A DNA stretch of 49,635 bases from Candidatus Binataceae bacterium (GCA_036495685.1 DASXMJ010000020.1:1-49635), one strand, 5' to 3'. Positions 1 to 9,435 are shown, counted from the first letter of the stretch. The notes: generated by a model from the letters alone, not told the origin. A program made the numbers and translations.

Positions 1-127
1 CGGTAGCCAGCGACGAGAGCCCGAAGTGTTGGCCGATTTCCGCCAACGTCGGAGCATAACCGTGCTCACTGATATACTGTTCCAAATAGTCCACCATCTG
101 CTTCTGGCGCTTGGTAAGTGTTGCCAT
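1..127 (-). CDS. lexA: LexA repressor, N-terminal fragment (cut by window edge)
   Basis: The reverse complement starts with ATG at 127 and stays open to the window edge, giving 42 residues. They begin MATLTKRQKQMVDYLEQYI and continue with a G-Y-A-P-T-L-A-E-I-G motif ending in GLSS. This is the winged-helix DNA-binding domain of LexA (family Peptidase S24), the SOS repressor that cleaves itself when RecA filaments form. The dimerisation and Ser/Lys protease part lies outside the window, so I cannot tell whether the protein is intact. The imuA-imuB-dnaE2 cassette at 18313-23883 is a typical LexA target, so regulator and probable target lie about 18 kb apart. No operator could be recognised upstream of lexA. 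Confidence 0.85.
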   Translation of the reverse strand, partial: MATLTKRQKQMVDYLEQYISEHGYAPTLAEIGQHFGLSSLAT

Positions 128-192
128 CGATGGTCCTCCCCCTCGGCAGCTATGTGCATGATGGCGAAAATTCGGCGAAGCTGCAAGACCGG

Positions 193-429
193 TCAGGCGA
201 TCGGTTTCACATCGCCACGGCGGCCGATAACCTGGAAAGCGATTTCTTCGATGAAGCCACTCATCTTGGTGATTTTCGTGCCGACCTCTTCCCGGATCGG
301 TCCTACGAGGAGGCGGCGCTCCCCCGGGACACAGCTCCGAATTGACGCCCAGACCTTCGGTTCCGCGTTTGGCGGATTCGCAACTAATTCCAGCAGAGAA
401 GTCGGGATCCCGTGGCAGGTGCCGACCAT
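193..429 (-). CDS. small hypothetical protein upstream of lexA
   Basis: A 78-residue frame on the same strand as lexA, ending 65 bp before its start. I recognise no family. The C-terminal half (around residues 36-78) is charged and amphipathic, with a run of R/E/K residues and I/V/F. Third codon positions are mostly G or C, as in the real genes nearby, which is the main reason to list it. Two overlapping + strand frames cover the same bases and look like shadows. It may be a real small gene, or the leader of lexA with no protein. Confidence 0.3.
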   Translation of the reverse strand: MVGTCHGIPTSLLELVANPPNAEPKVWASIRSCVPGERRLLVGPIREEVGTKITKMSGFIEEIAFQVIGRRGDVKPIA

Positions 430-456
430 CTCGCTGAGAGTCCTCTGACACTACCA

Positions 457-828
457 ATGGCTAAGCTGAGGGTAATCTTCGAAAATGGCGACCCCGAGCA
501 GGTGGTCGAATTCGACCCCGCCAAGGCGCCGTTCCATCACGACGGCCGTCCCGGATCGATCCTCGATATTCTGCTCGGACATAAGATCCATCTGGAGCAC
601 GCGTGTGGAGGTAATTGCGCGTGCACCACCTGCCACGTGATCGTGAAGCAGGGCGGCAAGCAGCTTAGCGAAGCGACCGAGCAGGAAGAGGACATGCTCG
701 ACAGAGCACCGGGGCTGACCCCGACCTCACGCCTCGGATGCCAGTCAGTAGTCGAAGATCCGAACGCCGAAATCACCGTCGTCATCCCGAGGTACACGAT
801 AAACCTGACCGGCGAAGCGGAGGAATGA
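457..828 (+). CDS. fdx: ISC-type [2Fe-2S] ferredoxin
   Basis: This 123-residue protein is a one-electron carrier of the adrenodoxin/Fdx type. The cluster-binding segment is CGGNCACTTCH, with a fourth cysteine in RLGCQS. The conserved EQEEDMLD helix and the C-terminal PRYTIN motif are both present, as in proteins that serve Fe-S assembly or P450-type partners. The frame is open upstream to 412, but ATG 457 is chosen because the preceding 15 residues are not ferredoxin-like. No strong ribosome site is visible at either start. No isc or suf genes lie in the window. The next gene, 96 bp downstream on the same strand, is a flavin reductase, so the two may form an electron-transfer pair. Confidence 0.93.
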   Translation: MAKLRVIFENGDPEQVVEFDPAKAPFHHDGRPGSILDILLGHKIHLEHACGGNCACTTCHVIVKQGGKQLSEATEQEEDMLDRAPGLTPTSRLGCQSVVEDPNAEITVVIPRYTINLTGEAEE

Positions 829-924
829 GATGCGTCAAACGCACGGGACGTCCCTAGAACCGCATCTCTGGTCCGCTCGGTGCCGTGTGACTTGGTGATT
901 AACGTTGACTGAGGTTTCGCCGGC

Positions 925-1653
925 ATGAGTCCATCCGACAGCCACGGCGGCTCTCGTCCAATCCGCACCGCGCGGGTCGAGCGCATCTTCGATCACACCT
1001 CGGACACCCGCTCACTCTTCCTTGCGCCCGTCGATAGCGGCAGCCTCCGATACCTACCCGGACAGTTCATCTCGATTGCAATCACCCTGCCCGACGAGAC
1101 GCGGACCCGTCCCTACACGATCGCGTCGCCGCCCGAGCGGGGCATGCCTTTCGAAATCTGTTTCAACCGGGTTCCCGGGGGGCGGGGTGCGGACTGGCTT
1201 TTCGATCGGAGGCTCGGAGACAGCGTCGAATTTACCGGGCCCTACGGCACCTTCATGATGGATTCGGTGCCAGCGGTCGAAACCATCTTCCTTGCGGACG
1301 CAACCGCCGTAGCGCCGATCCGGCCGATGATCCGGCGCGCCTCGGGATCGCCCGCCTCCCCGATGATGACGCTCCTGTATGCGGCGCGATCCCCGGATCA
1401 CATCCTCTATCGTGCCGAATTCGAGTCACTCGCGGCCGGCACGAGCGGTTTTCATTTTGAACCACTGATACTTCCCCAATCAGAACTCTACGAGGGTTTG
1501 TGCACCGAAGCCGAGCGCCGCTGGGTCCGGAGCGACGCCGATCGCAGCCGCCAGTTCTACATTTGCGGCGTGGGTAAGGGGGTACTCGCCCTACGCGATC
1601 TCTTGAGAGGCGCAGGCTACGAACGTCGCGCGGTGCACTACGAACAGTGGTAG
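925..1653 (+). CDS. ferredoxin-NADP reductase-like FAD oxidoreductase
   Basis: A 242-residue protein with the two-domain fold of the ferredoxin reductase (FNR) family. The FAD domain (about residues 10-110) has the LPGQFISI strand and the flavin-binding RPYTIAS motif. The nucleotide domain ends in YICGVGKG and a C-terminal aromatic residue (EQW). The first pyridine-nucleotide motif, usually GTG-I-A-P, reads A-D-A-T-A-V-A-P, so nicotinamide binding may be altered. There is no fused [2Fe-2S] domain; the free ferredoxin 96 bp upstream could supply it. A GAGG-like site precedes the ATG. Likely role: passing electrons between NAD(P)H and that ferredoxin. The physiological acceptor is unknown. Confidence 0.75.
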   Translation: MSPSDSHGGSRPIRTARVERIFDHTSDTRSLFLAPVDSGSLRYLPGQFISIAITLPDETRTRPYTIASPPERGMPFEICFNRVPGGRGADWLFDRRLGDSVEFTGPYGTFMMDSVPAVETIFLADATAVAPIRPMIRRASGSPASPMMTLLYAARSPDHILYRAEFESLAAGTSGFHFEPLILPQSELYEGLCTEAERRWVRSDADRSRQFYICGVGKGVLALRDLLRGAGYERRAVHYEQW

Positions 1654-1740
1654 GAAGAAACCCGGCAATCCGCAGACGCTCCGGGGAAAGGAACTCTCTG
1701 ATTTGCAGAGAAGACGCAAAAGATTCGCCGATTTCGGTTG

Positions 1741-2673
1741 CTACTGGCTGAACACCTTACGCAACGCCTTCGCTGCCTCGTCGACCGCCCTTTTGCCCTG
1801 GTCGAGCATACCGGTCATCGTGAAGAATCCGTGGATCATACCGTCGTAACGGGTGACGCTGACTGGAACGCCGGCGGCGCGCAGCTTCTCTCCGTAAGCC
1901 TCGCCCTCATCCCGCAAGGGATCGAACTCGGCGGTGATGATGAGCGCGGGCGGCAGCCCTTTATGGCTCTTCGCTAACGCGGGCGAGGCGAGCGGATCGG
2001 TGCGGTCGGCATCGTCGCGCACATAACTTCCCCACAGATACCGCACTGCCGTATCGGTCAGAAAGTAATCGGTGAAGGTCTTGTGCGAGTTGGTAGCGAG
2101 CGCACCATCCGTAGCCGGATAGATCAGCAGTTGAAACTTGAGCGCCGGCTTTCTGCGGTCGCGTGCCAGCAGCGACACCACCGCCGCGAGGTTGCCACCG
2201 GCGCTGTCGCCCCCGACCGCGATTCGCGTGGGATCCGCGCCGAATTCGCGCGCATGCTCCGCCGCCCAGGCGGTAGCCTGATAGCAATCCTCCACCGCGG
2301 CCGGAAATTTGTTTTCGGGCGCGAGCCGGTAATCGACTGCGAGCGTCACACACCCCGCACGATTGCTAAGCGAGCGGCAAGCGTTGTCGTGAGTGTCGAG
2401 GTCGCCGATCACCCATCCGCCGCCGTGGTAGAACACCAGCAGCGGAAAAGGTCCGGCGCCTGCTGGCGTATAAATCCGAATCGGGATCTGCCCGGCAGGA
2501 CCGGGAATCTTGCGATCCTCAACCTTTGCGACCTCTTCGGCGGCGCCGGCCAGCACCTTGAACGTGGCCGAAGTAAGCCGGCGCGCATCGTGGGGCGGCA
2601 GCTCTTCGAGCTTGGGTCCGGGCGCGACGGCCATTTGTTTGATCAGGGCAGCGGCCTGCGGATCGAGCGGCAT
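1741..2673 (-). CDS. HSL-family alpha/beta hydrolase (esterase/lipase)
   Basis: A 310-residue carboxylesterase of the hormone-sensitive-lipase family (Abhydrolase_3). It has the oxyanion-hole motif YHGGGW, the nucleophile elbow GDSAGGN, the acid region FDPLRDEG and the histidine in IHGF. The fold is cytoplasmic with no signal peptide. The frame is open to 2772, but ATG 2673 is preferred: GGAGG lies about eight bases upstream, and the extra 33 residues are cysteine-rich and unlike the family. Substrate is probably a short- to medium-chain acyl ester, which sequence alone does not settle. A ThuA-like gene lies upstream on the same strand, 123 bp from the chosen start. Confidence 0.9.
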   Translation of the reverse strand: MPLDPQAAALIKQMAVAPGPKLEELPPHDARRLTSATFKVLAGAAEEVAKVEDRKIPGPAGQIPIRIYTPAGAGPFPLLVFYHGGGWVIGDLDTHDNACRSLSNRAGCVTLAVDYRLAPENKFPAAVEDCYQATAWAAEHAREFGADPTRIAVGGDSAGGNLAAVVSLLARDRRKPALKFQLLIYPATDGALATNSHKTFTDYFLTDTAVRYLWGSYVRDDADRTDPLASPALAKSHKGLPPALIITAEFDPLRDEGEAYGEKLRAAGVPVSVTRYDGMIHGFFTMTGMLDQGKRAVDEAAKALRKVFSQ

Positions 2674-2796
2674 AGACGAGACCTCCGATGAGGGCAGCTT
2701 CGCAAATTCCGGCAGTGACTTTCCACCCGCAAGAAGAATCTGCCGACTACAGATTTCGCAGGCCACGCACAATCGGAGGCTTGGAATCCGCGCTTT

Positions 2797-3621
2797 TTAC
2801 GATGGCGCCGTGCCCCACTCCATCGCGTTGCGCAGCAGGCGATCGAACTGCGGGAGCTCCCAGGAGCCGCGGAAGGTCAGCGGGGTCTTGCCGGTGGCTT
2901 CCACGCTCGCGTCGACAAAAGGTTGCACGTTGTTGGTCGGGTTGTGACAGTGGCCGAGCGCGATGTAGGTTACCGCGCCTCTCCCAATTTGACGCGAATA
3001 GCCAAGGACCCGGGTCTTGCCATCGGGAAGGACCGAGGTGTCTTGGTCGTAGATGAAACCAAAGCCGGGCGGCGACGGATCGCGGGGAAGTTCGGTGGTC
3101 AACAGGGTCTTGGTGTCCGCTGGGTGCTGGAGTTCGATCAGGTAGAGCTCGTCGGACGTTTCGAATGATTCTGGCAGTTCGCTGGTGATGGGATCGGAGG
3201 GGTCGGCGATGTGAACGTGGAACTTTCTTACCGGAGGATGGTTCAGAAAAAAACTGCCCAGGGTATCGTGGTAGGCGCCTTTGACCATCTTGCGGCGCTG
3301 CTCTCCGACTCTGGCGGCCTTGCCGCCGCTGGTACCGTGAAGCGCAAGCCAGCGCCCGCCAGCCTGAAGCCAGCTGCGGAGGTGCTGGTTCTGCTCATCG
3401 TCCGGATACGGGCCCGCGACGTAGGTGATTAGCAGCCGCGTTTCCGGCAGCCATCGTGCCAGATCGCCGTAGTCATTGCTTACGGTCGTATAGATGGTAG
3501 GGTTCTGTTCCAGGATACCGAGCAGTCGCAGCCGGGCGTAGTTCATGTCGTGTCCCGCCGCGCTGCCGGGAGGGAACCCGCCGGCGATCAGATGGACCCG
3601 AGTGATTTGCGGTCTAGGCAT
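2797..3621 (-). CDS. ThuA-like domain protein
   Basis: A 274-residue protein of the ThuA (trehalose utilisation) family, which has a class I glutamine-amidotransferase-like fold. Supporting segments are the N-terminal LIAGGFPPGSAAGHDM region, the LLITYVAGPYPDDEQ strand, GGRWLALHGTSGG near residues 88-100, and the C-terminal GRGAVTYIALGHCHNP. No catalytic function is established for most members. Rhizobial ThuA acts in disaccharide catabolism, but no sugar genes are nearby. GAGGAAG sits just before the ATG. It is cytoplasmic, with no signal peptide seen. It may be co-transcribed with the esterase downstream, although the gap of 123 bp leaves that open. Confidence 0.8.
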   Translation of the reverse strand: MPRPQITRVHLIAGGFPPGSAAGHDMNYARLRLLGILEQNPTIYTTVSNDYGDLARWLPETRLLITYVAGPYPDDEQNQHLRSWLQAGGRWLALHGTSGGKAARVGEQRRKMVKGAYHDTLGSFFLNHPPVRKFHVHIADPSDPITSELPESFETSDELYLIELQHPADTKTLLTTELPRDPSPPGFGFIYDQDTSVLPDGKTRVLGYSRQIGRGAVTYIALGHCHNPTNNVQPFVDASVEATGKTPLTFRGSWELPQFDRLLRNAMEWGTAPS

Positions 3622-3853
3622 GGTCTTCCTCGATGATTCGACTATTGCGCATCCGGAAGTGAAGCGATACCGACCCTAGGCCCGCATTTCGTGCACCCGC
3701 GTGCCAGAACGAGGGCGCAGCTTCTGGCGGGCGCGGGTGGAAAGGCTACGGCGCGAAATTCTGGACTTTCGACCACGCTTGGGGCTGCGCCATTCGAGGT
3801 TCTGCTTTCTTTAAGTCTGCCGAGCAATCCCGGCATGACCGCTCAGGTCGTGG

Positions 3854-4708
3854 TTAGGAGCTCTCCGTGTACTCGAGTAGCAGGCTCACCTCACCCGGGT
3901 GGCTCTCGATTCGCGCTGCGCGCTTGATCCTTCGCTCGCGTTCCAGGTTTTGGGTGGCCGAGGCCACCAACTTGGGCGGGATTGCCAGCAGGCGGGCGAC
4001 GGTCTTTTCGGAACCGTAGCCTGCGACCTCGAAATAACGCCGGACGAGTCGGTAGGCGGCCTCACGCGGGGTCAGGTCGCGCGCTTCGCGCATCGCGTCG
4101 GGCCAACGATGGTCCATCGTGTCCCATACATAGGTGAACGGCTCGTAGCGTTCTTCCACCTTCAGGGCGAGAAACTTTTCCTGGAGTTCTTTCATCGCGC
4201 GGTCGAACGCCGTGCGGCTCTTAGGCTGCGCGTAACCGGAGCTAAGCTTGAGCGCACGCGTCTCAGCCGCTCCGCGCCTCACCAGCGCATCCATTACCAG
4301 TTTCGCACAGTGGGAGAGCATGCCGTTCGTGTACAGCCTGCGATAGCCACCAGGAGATACGCGCAGCCGCAGGAACGCACCCAGCAGGTCGCGCGCGATA
4401 AAACTTGGCCGTCCCGCAATAGCCTTGCCGTAGTAGACGAGACGCTTCGCGGCCAGCTCGTCTTTGAGCCGCCAAGTCATCCCGATTGCGTGATCGTGCT
4501 GTATATGCTCGGGCAGCGCGGGTTCACGCGCGCCAACGATCGCTTCACGCAGACACGGGACGCCGAGCCCGGCCGTGAAACCAGCGCAAAACCCGACTTC
4601 GTTGATAAACGCCAGCGCGGTTTTTTCATTGGTGACGCGCCGCGACCGGGTCCGGCGGAAGTAGTAGTCGCGATGCGCCTCGAGGCGCTCGAGAGTAGTC
4701 ACGGTCAC
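3854..4708 (-). CDS. AlkZ-related winged-helix protein
   Basis: A 284-residue soluble protein starting at GTG. It resembles the AlkZ/YcaQ-related group: winged-helix proteins, some of which are DNA glycosylases that unhook interstrand crosslinks. Visible features are an N-terminal helix-rich block (about 1-60), a basic middle segment, and an aromatic FTYVWD stretch followed by a helix-turn-helix-like region near 225-265. I do not see the glycosylase Q-x-Q/D motif clearly, so activity cannot be inferred. The family call rests on overall resemblance and is moderate. It stands alone, with 97 bp to the ABC1 kinase upstream. The stretch at 3622-3853 holds nothing recognisable. Confidence 0.5.
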   Translation of the reverse strand: MTVTTLERLEAHRDYYFRRTRSRRVTNEKTALAFINEVGFCAGFTAGLGVPCLREAIVGAREPALPEHIQHDHAIGMTWRLKDELAAKRLVYYGKAIAGRPSFIARDLLGAFLRLRVSPGGYRRLYTNGMLSHCAKLVMDALVRRGAAETRALKLSSGYAQPKSRTAFDRAMKELQEKFLALKVEERYEPFTYVWDTMDHRWPDAMREARDLTPREAAYRLVRRYFEVAGYGSEKTVARLLAIPPKLVASATQNLERERRIKRAARIESHPGEVSLLLEYTESS

Positions 4709-4805
4709 TCAATCGAAGCAGGTTTGGAGGAATTCCCGCCAAGGTCGCGGTTGGAACATGATTGGTTCTCGTGGTCCGCGTTCCGACCTGGGTCCGGAGC
4801 GATGG

Positions 4806-6152
4806 TCAGTGCACCGTTGAGCCGCGCGCGGCCGCCTCGGCGTGTTCGACACTTCTTTTGAAAATGCGACGGTAGTTGGTCTTCACACCCAGATGGCGGA
4901 TTATACCTTCCAGTCCGATCAGCGCGCGCAGCAGGAACACGCTGTGCGCGGGCGATTTGTAAAGCTTGTGCTCGAATGCGATCTCGCCGACTTTGGTCGC
5001 ATTGCCCACCGTGTCGTACTCCTTGGGGTCGTAGTCGCGATCAACCATCATCGGCGCGAACAGGATGTGGATTATCTTCACCATCGGCGTCGGATTCTGC
5101 GCACGATCCAGCCATCCCAGTTTTTGCATCCCCGCACCGATGGCGCGCGCATCGTCGTCGACAATTCCGCGGGCGACCTGCAGGTAAGCCCTCCGCTCCG
5201 CGTCGCGAAAGCGGCGAATTGATCCGAAGTCGAGAATGCCGAGGCGAGGATGGTAATTGACCAGGTAGTTGCCGGGATGAAAGTCGGTATGCAGCACGCC
5301 GAATTCCAGGATCTGCCGCCACACCATGGCGTGGCACTTGTTCGCCACCCAGGTGCGCAGATCCAGGTCGACTTCGGGGCCCATCACGTCGGCCAGCGGG
5401 TAACCCTCCACGAAGGTCATGGTGAGGACGCGGTGCGAGCTGAGCTCCTTGACCACTTCGGGGACCTCGACTTCCGGATCGTCCGCCAGCAGCCGCCCGA
5501 ATTCCTGCAGATTTCGGGCCTCGCTCACATAGTCGAGTTCCTCACGCAGCCGCGCCTCCAGCTCCCCGTAGATCGCTGCCGTGTCGACCTTCTGGCGCAT
5601 TACGTCGCGCCCGATCGCCTGCAGCGTGCGCAGCAGAAGTTTCATGTTCTTGAGATCTTCTTCTACCGTCGCTTCGACGCCGGGGTATTGGACCTTCACG
5701 GCCACTTCGCGTCCGTCCTTGAGACGCGCCCGGTGGACCTGGCCGAGCGATGCGGCCGCGAACGCAGTATGGTCGAAAGCGCGAAACAGCTGCTCGGGGC
5801 GCTGGCCAATCTCGCGTCGCATCTGCTCCGCGATAGTACCGTAGCTCATCGGCGGAACGCTCGACTGGGTTGCGCGCAACACGTCGAGCGCCTCGCCGGG
5901 CAGCAGGTCCTGGCGCATCGAGAGCATCTGAATCAGCTTCATGAACGCGCCGCGCAGGTTCTTCGAGCTTTCGAGAATCCGTTGCGCGTTGCGGATGTGA
6001 GTCTCGAGCAGCTCGCGATCCTGCGCGGTGCGCGACAGGAAGGGACGGCGGATGGAGGTCCACAGGTAGCTGGAGCCAACCTGTGAGGCGAGACCGCCCA
6101 TCTTGATGGCGCGCCGCGCGCGGCCCCGTGTGATCGGATTGCGCGTTGCCAT
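4806..6152 (-). CDS. ABC1/AarF/UbiB-family atypical kinase
   Basis: A 448-residue member of the ABC1 (UbiB/ADCK) family of atypical kinase-like ATPases, linked to ubiquinone and other isoprenoid-quinone or lipid metabolism. It has the family insertion near residue 70, written KLIQMLSMRQDLLP; the usual KxGQ glycine is isoleucine here. The A-rich loop AAASLGQVH, the VAVKVQYP lysine, the catalytic loop LHTDFHPGNYL and the metal motif LDFGSIR are all present. No transmembrane segment is evident. Its ATG overlaps the larB stop by one base, so it is translationally coupled as the last gene of the thiL/CNNM/larB run. The substrate in this family is generally unknown. Confidence 0.9.
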   Translation of the reverse strand: MATRNPITRGRARRAIKMGGLASQVGSSYLWTSIRRPFLSRTAQDRELLETHIRNAQRILESSKNLRGAFMKLIQMLSMRQDLLPGEALDVLRATQSSVPPMSYGTIAEQMRREIGQRPEQLFRAFDHTAFAAASLGQVHRARLKDGREVAVKVQYPGVEATVEEDLKNMKLLLRTLQAIGRDVMRQKVDTAAIYGELEARLREELDYVSEARNLQEFGRLLADDPEVEVPEVVKELSSHRVLTMTFVEGYPLADVMGPEVDLDLRTWVANKCHAMVWRQILEFGVLHTDFHPGNYLVNYHPRLGILDFGSIRRFRDAERRAYLQVARGIVDDDARAIGAGMQKLGWLDRAQNPTPMVKIIHILFAPMMVDRDYDPKEYDTVGNATKVGEIAFEHKLYKSPAHSVFLLRALIGLEGIIRHLGVKTNYRRIFKRSVEHAEAAARGSTVH

Positions 6153-6925
6153 CAGTCGGTTCCGTCGCGCTCGATTCCGCTCCGATTGATCAGCGTGGCG
6201 GCCACCGCCGCTCCGAAGCCGTTGTCGATGTTGACTACCGTAACCCCCGACGCGCAGGTATTCAGCATCGCGAGCAGCGCGGCGAGTCCCGCGAAAGCGG
6301 CTCCATAGCCGATGCTGGTGGGAACCGCGATCACGGGCTTATCGATCAAGCCCGCGACGACCGAGGGCAGCGCGCCTTCCATGCCGGCAACCACGATCAG
6401 AACCGTGGCACGCCGGATGGAATCTAGATTGGCGGTCAGACGCTGCAGCCCCGCCACTCCCACATCGTACAGGCGCGCGACCCGATTGCCGAACAATTCC
6501 GCACAGACCGCGGCCTCTTCCGCCACCGGGATGTCGGAGGTGCCGGCGGTGATCACCATCAATTCGCCACGACCGCGGATGCCCAGAGCCTCGACCATGA
6601 CCGCGCCGATCTGGGCCTCGGGGTAATAGGTCAGCTCCTTGATTTTCGATCCTACCGCCTTCGCCTTGTCTGGCCCGAGGCGGCTTACGATGAAGTTCGC
6701 GCGCGATTTGATCATGCCGCGCCCGATCGCGACGATCTGCTCCACCGTCTTGGTTTGCCCCAGGATTACTTCCGGAAACCCGCGCCTGAGCGTGCGATGG
6801 TGATCGAGCTTGGCGAAGCCGAGGTCCTGGAACGGCAACTCGCGCAGCGCGCGCATCGCCGCGGTGGCGGTGGTTTTGCCCTCCGCCACGGAATCGAGAA
6901 TCGCGCGAATCTGGCGTTCGGTCAT
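6152..6925 (-). CDS. larB: LarB, nickel-pincer cofactor carboxylase/hydrolase
   Basis: A 257-residue protein matching LarB, which carboxylates the pyridinium ring of nicotinic acid adenine dinucleotide and releases AMP in the first step of nickel-pincer nucleotide synthesis. It shows the N-terminal LGFAKLDHHR region, the AIR-carboxylase-like core with TAGTSDIPVAEEA, and the motif NTCASGVTVVNIDNG with the conserved cysteine at 224. No larC, larE, larA or nickel transporter is in the window, so the rest of the pathway must lie elsewhere, or the protein acts alone. It overlaps the upstream CNNM gene by 4 bp (ATGA) and the downstream ABC1 gene by 1 bp. Confidence 0.92.
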   Translation of the reverse strand: MTERQIRAILDSVAEGKTTATAAMRALRELPFQDLGFAKLDHHRTLRRGFPEVILGQTKTVEQIVAIGRGMIKSRANFIVSRLGPDKAKAVGSKIKELTYYPEAQIGAVMVEALGIRGRGELMVITAGTSDIPVAEEAAVCAELFGNRVARLYDVGVAGLQRLTANLDSIRRATVLIVVAGMEGALPSVVAGLIDKPVIAVPTSIGYGAAFAGLAALLAMLNTCASGVTVVNIDNGFGAAVAATLINRSGIERDGTD

Positions 6926-8214
6926 CGCCGCTTGAGGACATCAGCTCGAAGCGGGTGTTCCAGGTGCAGCATCACCTCGCGCACCGCGCGCAGGTCGCTG
7001 CGGGTGACGGTGATCGTGATCCCGCCGGCGTTGAGCTGCTCACCCGGCTGGGGAATATGACCCAGGCGTTCGAGCACGAATCCGCCGATGCTAGCATACT
7101 CGTCGCCCTCCGGCAGATGCAGTCCGTAGCGTTCGTTCAACTCCGCAATCGGCGCGCGCGCCATCACCGCCAGTGTGTGCGGATTCACCACCCGCGCGAC
7201 CTCCTCCTCGCGATCATCGTGCTCGTCCTCGATTTCGCCCACCACCTCTTCGAGCAGGTCTTCCATGGTGATGATTCCTGCCGCGCCGCCGTATTCGTCG
7301 ACTATCACGGCGAGATTTTCGCCGGTGCGCTGTAGCGCGACTAGCACCTCGTCCAACGGCGTCGATTCGGGAAAGTAACTGACCGGACGCATCACCTCGG
7401 TGACCGGGTGGCTTAAGTTGGGGGCTTCCAACAAATCGAATACGTGCACGACCCCGACGATATCGGTGATGCGATGGCTGAACACTGGCAGGCGGCTGAA
7501 GCCGAGCCGGCGCACCGTTTCGATCGCCGCGGAAAGCGAAGCATCTTGCGGGATCGCATCCACCCGCACCAGCGGCACCATCGCCTTGCGCGCCTCGGCG
7601 CGTGAGAAGCGAAAGATGCGACTGATCATCCTGCTTTCCGCCGGCAAGATCGCGTCCTTGTCGGACGCCGAGCTCACGTCGCCTGGCGAGCGATGCAGCA
7701 AACGCACGAGGTCTTCGCGCTCCAGGAAGACGCTCTCGGCCCCGGAGGGTACGCCGGCGAGCCAGCGCAGCCCGCGACTGAGGAGAGTCTCGACGAACAG
7801 CAGCGGCGCCATGACAATTGCCATGACCCGCAGGGCCGGCGCCGCCAGGCGCGCAAAGCGCAAGGGATTCCGCAGGGTCAGCAGTTTGGGTATCGATTCG
7901 CCCAGCACCAGCGTCAGCGGCGCCAGAATAAACGGTGCCCACAACGAGAGCTTGGGTTTCAAATCGTGCAGAAACGCGGTCAGCGCCACCGCAATGATCA
8001 CCGTGGCCAGGTTGTTGCTGGTGAGGGTCAGGGCAAGCAGGCGATCGCGGCGCGCCAGCAACCATCCCAGGGTTCGCGCCGCTCTGCCGCCCCGTTCGCC
8101 TTCCGCGCGGACCTTGAGTTCATCGGCGGAGACCAGCGCGATTTCGCTGGCGGCGAAGAACGCCTGCAGCGCAAGGCACGCGACGAGCGTGATGAGGAGA
8201 ACCCCAAGGCTCAT
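6922..8214 (-). CDS. CNNM/CorC-HlyC family membrane protein with CBS pair
   Basis: A 430-residue protein of the CNNM/CorC (hemolysin C-like) family. An N-terminal DUF21 domain with about four membrane segments (roughly residues 1-150) is followed by two CBS domains (about 200-330, including [19 protein letters not shown]) and a C-terminal CorC_HlyC domain (about 345-425). Such proteins act in Mg2+ (and Co2+) efflux; the CBS pair senses Mg-ATP. It is the middle of a coupled run: the start overlaps the stop of a second CNNM gene by 4 bp (ATGA) and the stop overlaps larB by 4 bp. The two paralogues in tandem may form a heterodimer. Confidence 0.92.
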   Translation of the reverse strand: MSLGVLLITLVACLALQAFFAASEIALVSADELKVRAEGERGGRAARTLGWLLARRDRLLALTLTSNNLATVIIAVALTAFLHDLKPKLSLWAPFILAPLTLVLGESIPKLLTLRNPLRFARLAAPALRVMAIVMAPLLFVETLLSRGLRWLAGVPSGAESVFLEREDLVRLLHRSPGDVSSASDKDAILPAESRMISRIFRFSRAEARKAMVPLVRVDAIPQDASLSAAIETVRRLGFSRLPVFSHRITDIVGVVHVFDLLEAPNLSHPVTEVMRPVSYFPESTPLDEVLVALQRTGENLAVIVDEYGGAAGIITMEDLLEEVVGEIEDEHDDREEEVARVVNPHTLAVMARAPIAELNERYGLHLPEGDEYASIGGFVLERLGHIPQPGEQLNAGGITITVTRSDLRAVREVMLHLEHPLRADVLKRR

Positions 8215-9425
8215 CGCCTGAGCCTCACCTGCTCGATGGTCGCGCCGCGCACGCGCTCAATGGACGCCTCGAATTCCCCGAGCTTAAGCTTTTCGCCGAC
8301 CGGGGGAACCCGGCCCAGCCGGCGCAACATTTGGTTGGAGAGGTTCCGGCCGCCGCCCGGCATCTCCAGTTTGAAATCCGGCCCCAGGGCGGTCGCGAGC
8401 TCGCGGGTATCGATGGCGCCGGAGGCTACCCACTCGTTCGCGGAGATTTTTTGCAGTTCTGGAATTTCCACGTCGAACTCGTCGCGCAATTCCCCGAACA
8501 ACTCTTCGAGGAGGTCTTCGAGGGTCACCAGCCCCAGAAGGCGCCCGTATTCATCGACCACCAGGGCCATCTGGAACCGGCCGCGCCGCATCTCGTCAAA
8601 CAGTTCCCCCAACGGTTTGCGCGGCGGGATGAAATAGGCGGGCCGCAGCAGTCGCTCGACCCGCGGGAGGGCCGGGTCAAGCCGCCGGGTGGCGAGGTCC
8701 TTGGCGTGCAGGACCCCGACGATGTTTTCCGGGCTACCGCGATGCATGGGAATGCGGGAAAAGTGGCCGTGCGCGACTTCGGTAATCAATTGCGCCGGTG
8801 GCGTGGCAATATCGAGGCCGAAGATGCGATCGCGCGGCGTCATCACTTCGGATGCGCGACGCGCGCCGAAGTCAAATACCCGATGGATCAGCGCGCGTTC
8901 CTCGGGCTCCACCTCCCCCTGGGTTTCCCCGAGCTTCAGAAGCGCCTTGAATTCGGTTTCGGAAAAGGGCTCAGGTCGAGGAGCCACATCATGGGGCGCA
9001 AAAAACCTGGCCACCGGATGCACCAGCTCGGTGAGGACGGCGAGCGGGCGCGCGGTGAGCCGTACCACCCCGGTCGGATGGCTAAGTGCGAAAGTCTTGG
9101 GCGTGATGTCGCAGAAGATCAACACGACCACGAACATCACCGGCGCCGCGACATAAGGACCCATCTCGCCGCCGAGCCAGAAGAGAAAGAACGCGGTGGC
9201 CAGACATGCAGCAAAAACGTTGCTCCCCTCGTTGAGGCCGATTACTACGATCAGAGACTCAAGCGGTCGGCGCATGATCCGGTCGAGCGCGAGCCGGGCC
9301 GGCTGGGTGAGCTGGTCGCGGATGTGCTCCGCGCGCGCCATGGTGAAGATCGCGGTTTCGGACGCGGCGAGTCCGGCGCTGACCATGATCAGCGCGAGCA
9401 CCAGAATTGGCAGCAACAGCATCAC
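8211..9425 (-). CDS. second CNNM/CorC-HlyC family membrane protein
   Basis: A 404-residue paralogue of the downstream gene with the same order: DUF21 membrane domain (about 1-150), CBS pair with VVDEYGRLLGLVTLEDLLEE near residue 290, and a C-terminal CorC_HlyC domain. Sequence identity between the two is modest by eye, which suggests an old duplication with specialised partners. The start is GTG followed at once by ATG. The stop of thiL lies 10 bp upstream, and the next gene overlaps by 4 bp. The likely role is Mg2+ or divalent cation efflux at the inner membrane. Confidence 0.9.
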   Translation of the reverse strand: MMLLLPILVLALIMVSAGLAASETAIFTMARAEHIRDQLTQPARLALDRIMRRPLESLIVVIGLNEGSNVFAACLATAFFLFWLGGEMGPYVAAPVMFVVVLIFCDITPKTFALSHPTGVVRLTARPLAVLTELVHPVARFFAPHDVAPRPEPFSETEFKALLKLGETQGEVEPEERALIHRVFDFGARRASEVMTPRDRIFGLDIATPPAQLITEVAHGHFSRIPMHRGSPENIVGVLHAKDLATRRLDPALPRVERLLRPAYFIPPRKPLGELFDEMRRGRFQMALVVDEYGRLLGLVTLEDLLEELFGELRDEFDVEIPELQKISANEWVASGAIDTRELATALGPDFKLEMPGGGRNLSNQMLRRLGRVPPVGEKLKLGEFEASIERVRGATIEQVRLRR

Positions 9426-9435
9426 GGAAGGTCGA

